Source of the DNA: Streptococcus thermophilus
GTDB lineage: Bacteria > Actinomycetota > Actinomycetes > Mycobacteriales > Mycobacteriaceae
Direction: 5' to 3'
Length of the DNA stretch: 64,000 nt
Assembly: GCA_900618065.1 (NCBI GenBank)
Contig: UYIL01000003.1
Coordinates: forward strand, 2,046,001-2,110,000
Of this stretch, positions 63,539 to 64,000 are shown in pieces. Under the pieces are notes generated by a model, which was not told the origin of the DNA, did no database searches, and worked only from the letters and a program-made list of their open reading frames with translations. Both the position numbers and the translations under genes were made by a program. Each line of letters opens with the position of its first letter. Within the stretch, counting starts at the first letter, position 1.

Positions 63539-63599
63539 CGCTAGAGTAAAGCCAATAATTTCACCCCCACGGTGTCTACTTTCCGGGGGCCGGGCCCCA

Positions 63600-64000
63600 C
63601 ATCTAACCCCGCGACACGCCGGAGTCAGACACACATTTTGTCGTTTAACCCGCCTCTGGCGTTTTCAGAAAAGCCGGTGACATAAAAAATGCTCCTGGGG
63701 ATAGCAAAAACTATCCGGCAGGAGTTCAGTCTTCCCGGCGTTATACGTGGCGGTCTGCTGCTACCGTGCACAAAATTGCTTTACGTGGGTGCGACCCACT
63801 ACCACACTTTCCCTGTCAGCCACACACACGACTTACCTTGCCTAAGGGGCGACGGGCGACGTCTCCGGCTTAAACCTCACCGGCACGTGTGCGTTTAAGT
63901 TATTTCACGGCTTACAAAGTCTCTAGCAAAGCGAGAACTTTCGCGCACTGACTACTGTAGCGTGCTGCGTCGTACAGCACAAGTAGACTCGAACCTTTGT
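63600..64000. other. No convincing gene; several stems, possible structured RNA on the minus strand
   Basis: Small open frames here show no family features. The stretch has many perfect short stems: GTGGGT-GCG-ACCCAC (63785-63799), CTTAAAC...GTTTAAG, GTGCTG-7-CAGCAC, GCGA-6-TCGC. It ends, on the minus strand, in the hairpin listed next. The right edge holds -10-like TAGCGT and TAGACT boxes on the plus strand. Confidence 0.45.
63686..63724 (-). terminator. Minus-strand terminator-like hairpin
   Basis: CTCCTG/CAGGAG outer and GGATAG/CTATCC inner pairs around a short loop; on the minus strand the stem is followed by CATTTTTTATG. It would end a transcript coming from the right edge of the window. 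Confidence 0.6.

Larger units (their letters stand above)
60609..63599 (+). mobile_element. IS3-family element interrupted by another insertion sequence
   Basis: Left end 60609-60636 starts TGGACCTGACCCC and ends TAGACACC; right end 63571-63599 read inward starts TGGGGCCC and ends TAGACACC, an imperfect inverted repeat. The element is 2991 bp, but without the inner insertion it would be about 1331 bp, normal for IS3. No clear target duplication at the outer ends (GAA against CAT). Confidence 0.85.

Noticed and set aside
63689..63898. 69-codon plus-strand frame near the right edge
   Set aside because: No ribosome site or family pattern; begins inside a hairpin.
63600..64000. tmRNA, RNase P RNA or SRP RNA
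   Set aside because: No tag reading frame, no T-arm with CCA in the right place, and no conserved core motifs of RNase P or SRP RNA could be found by eye.

Overview
The window is high-GC DNA from an actinobacterium, most likely a Corynebacterium. The evidence is the actinobacterial gene order hom-thrB ... rho-prfA-prmC-tsaC-wecA ... atpBEFHAGD, a Rho factor with a long Asn/Gly/Arg-rich insert, an AtpA/AtpD/CmtR set that reads as corynebacterial, and many promoters whose -10 box lies 6-8 bases before the start codon (leaderless mRNAs). Species cannot be fixed from the sequence alone.

Left part (1-19.6 kb, minus strand): the F1Fo ATP synthase operon (atpD cut by the window edge), then, read upstream, an AtpI-like membrane protein, a lipoprotein, a YeiB-like membrane acyltransferase and a 1328-residue Pls-type nonribosomal peptide synthetase, followed by wecA, tsaC, prmC, prfA and rho. 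The Pls/YeiB/lipoprotein block sits between wecA and the atp genes, which are usually neighbours. The adenylation pocket of the Pls-like enzyme, read by hand, resembles a lysine pocket.

Middle (19.8-33.4 kb): divergently from rho, an acyl-CoA synthetase and a glycerol dehydrogenase; then on the minus strand argS-lysA-hom-thrB (amino-acid biosynthesis), and on the plus strand a lactate permease with lutABC (L-lactate oxidation).

33.5-43.9 kb: a secreted TAP-like peptidase with a PfpI/DJ-1 protein, lipoproteins, a CPBP protease, YceI, a lipoprotein gene broken at a run of A that forms a canonical -1 slippery heptamer, a cmtR-cadD cadmium module beside a transposase remnant and tRNA-Arg(CCG), a membrane-anchored endonuclease/phosphatase, PspC and a MarR regulator.

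43.9-51.7 kb (minus): a compact four-gene DNA-processing block, SNF2 helicase - SWIM zinc finger protein - SbcD-like nuclease - SbcC-like ATPase. 51.8-60.5 kb: putP, a very strong inverted repeat, a secreted HNH nuclease, a membrane protein, a DEAD-box RNA helicase, an AhpD-like protein, a LysE exporter, and two pairs of paralogous small lipoproteins and membrane proteins.

60.6-63.6 kb: an IS3-family element interrupted just after its orfB stop by a second DDE element. The inner element has three 24-bp repeats at each end and a 17-bp direct repeat flanking it. The last 400 bp hold no convincing gene but contain several stems and a minus-strand terminator-like hairpin.
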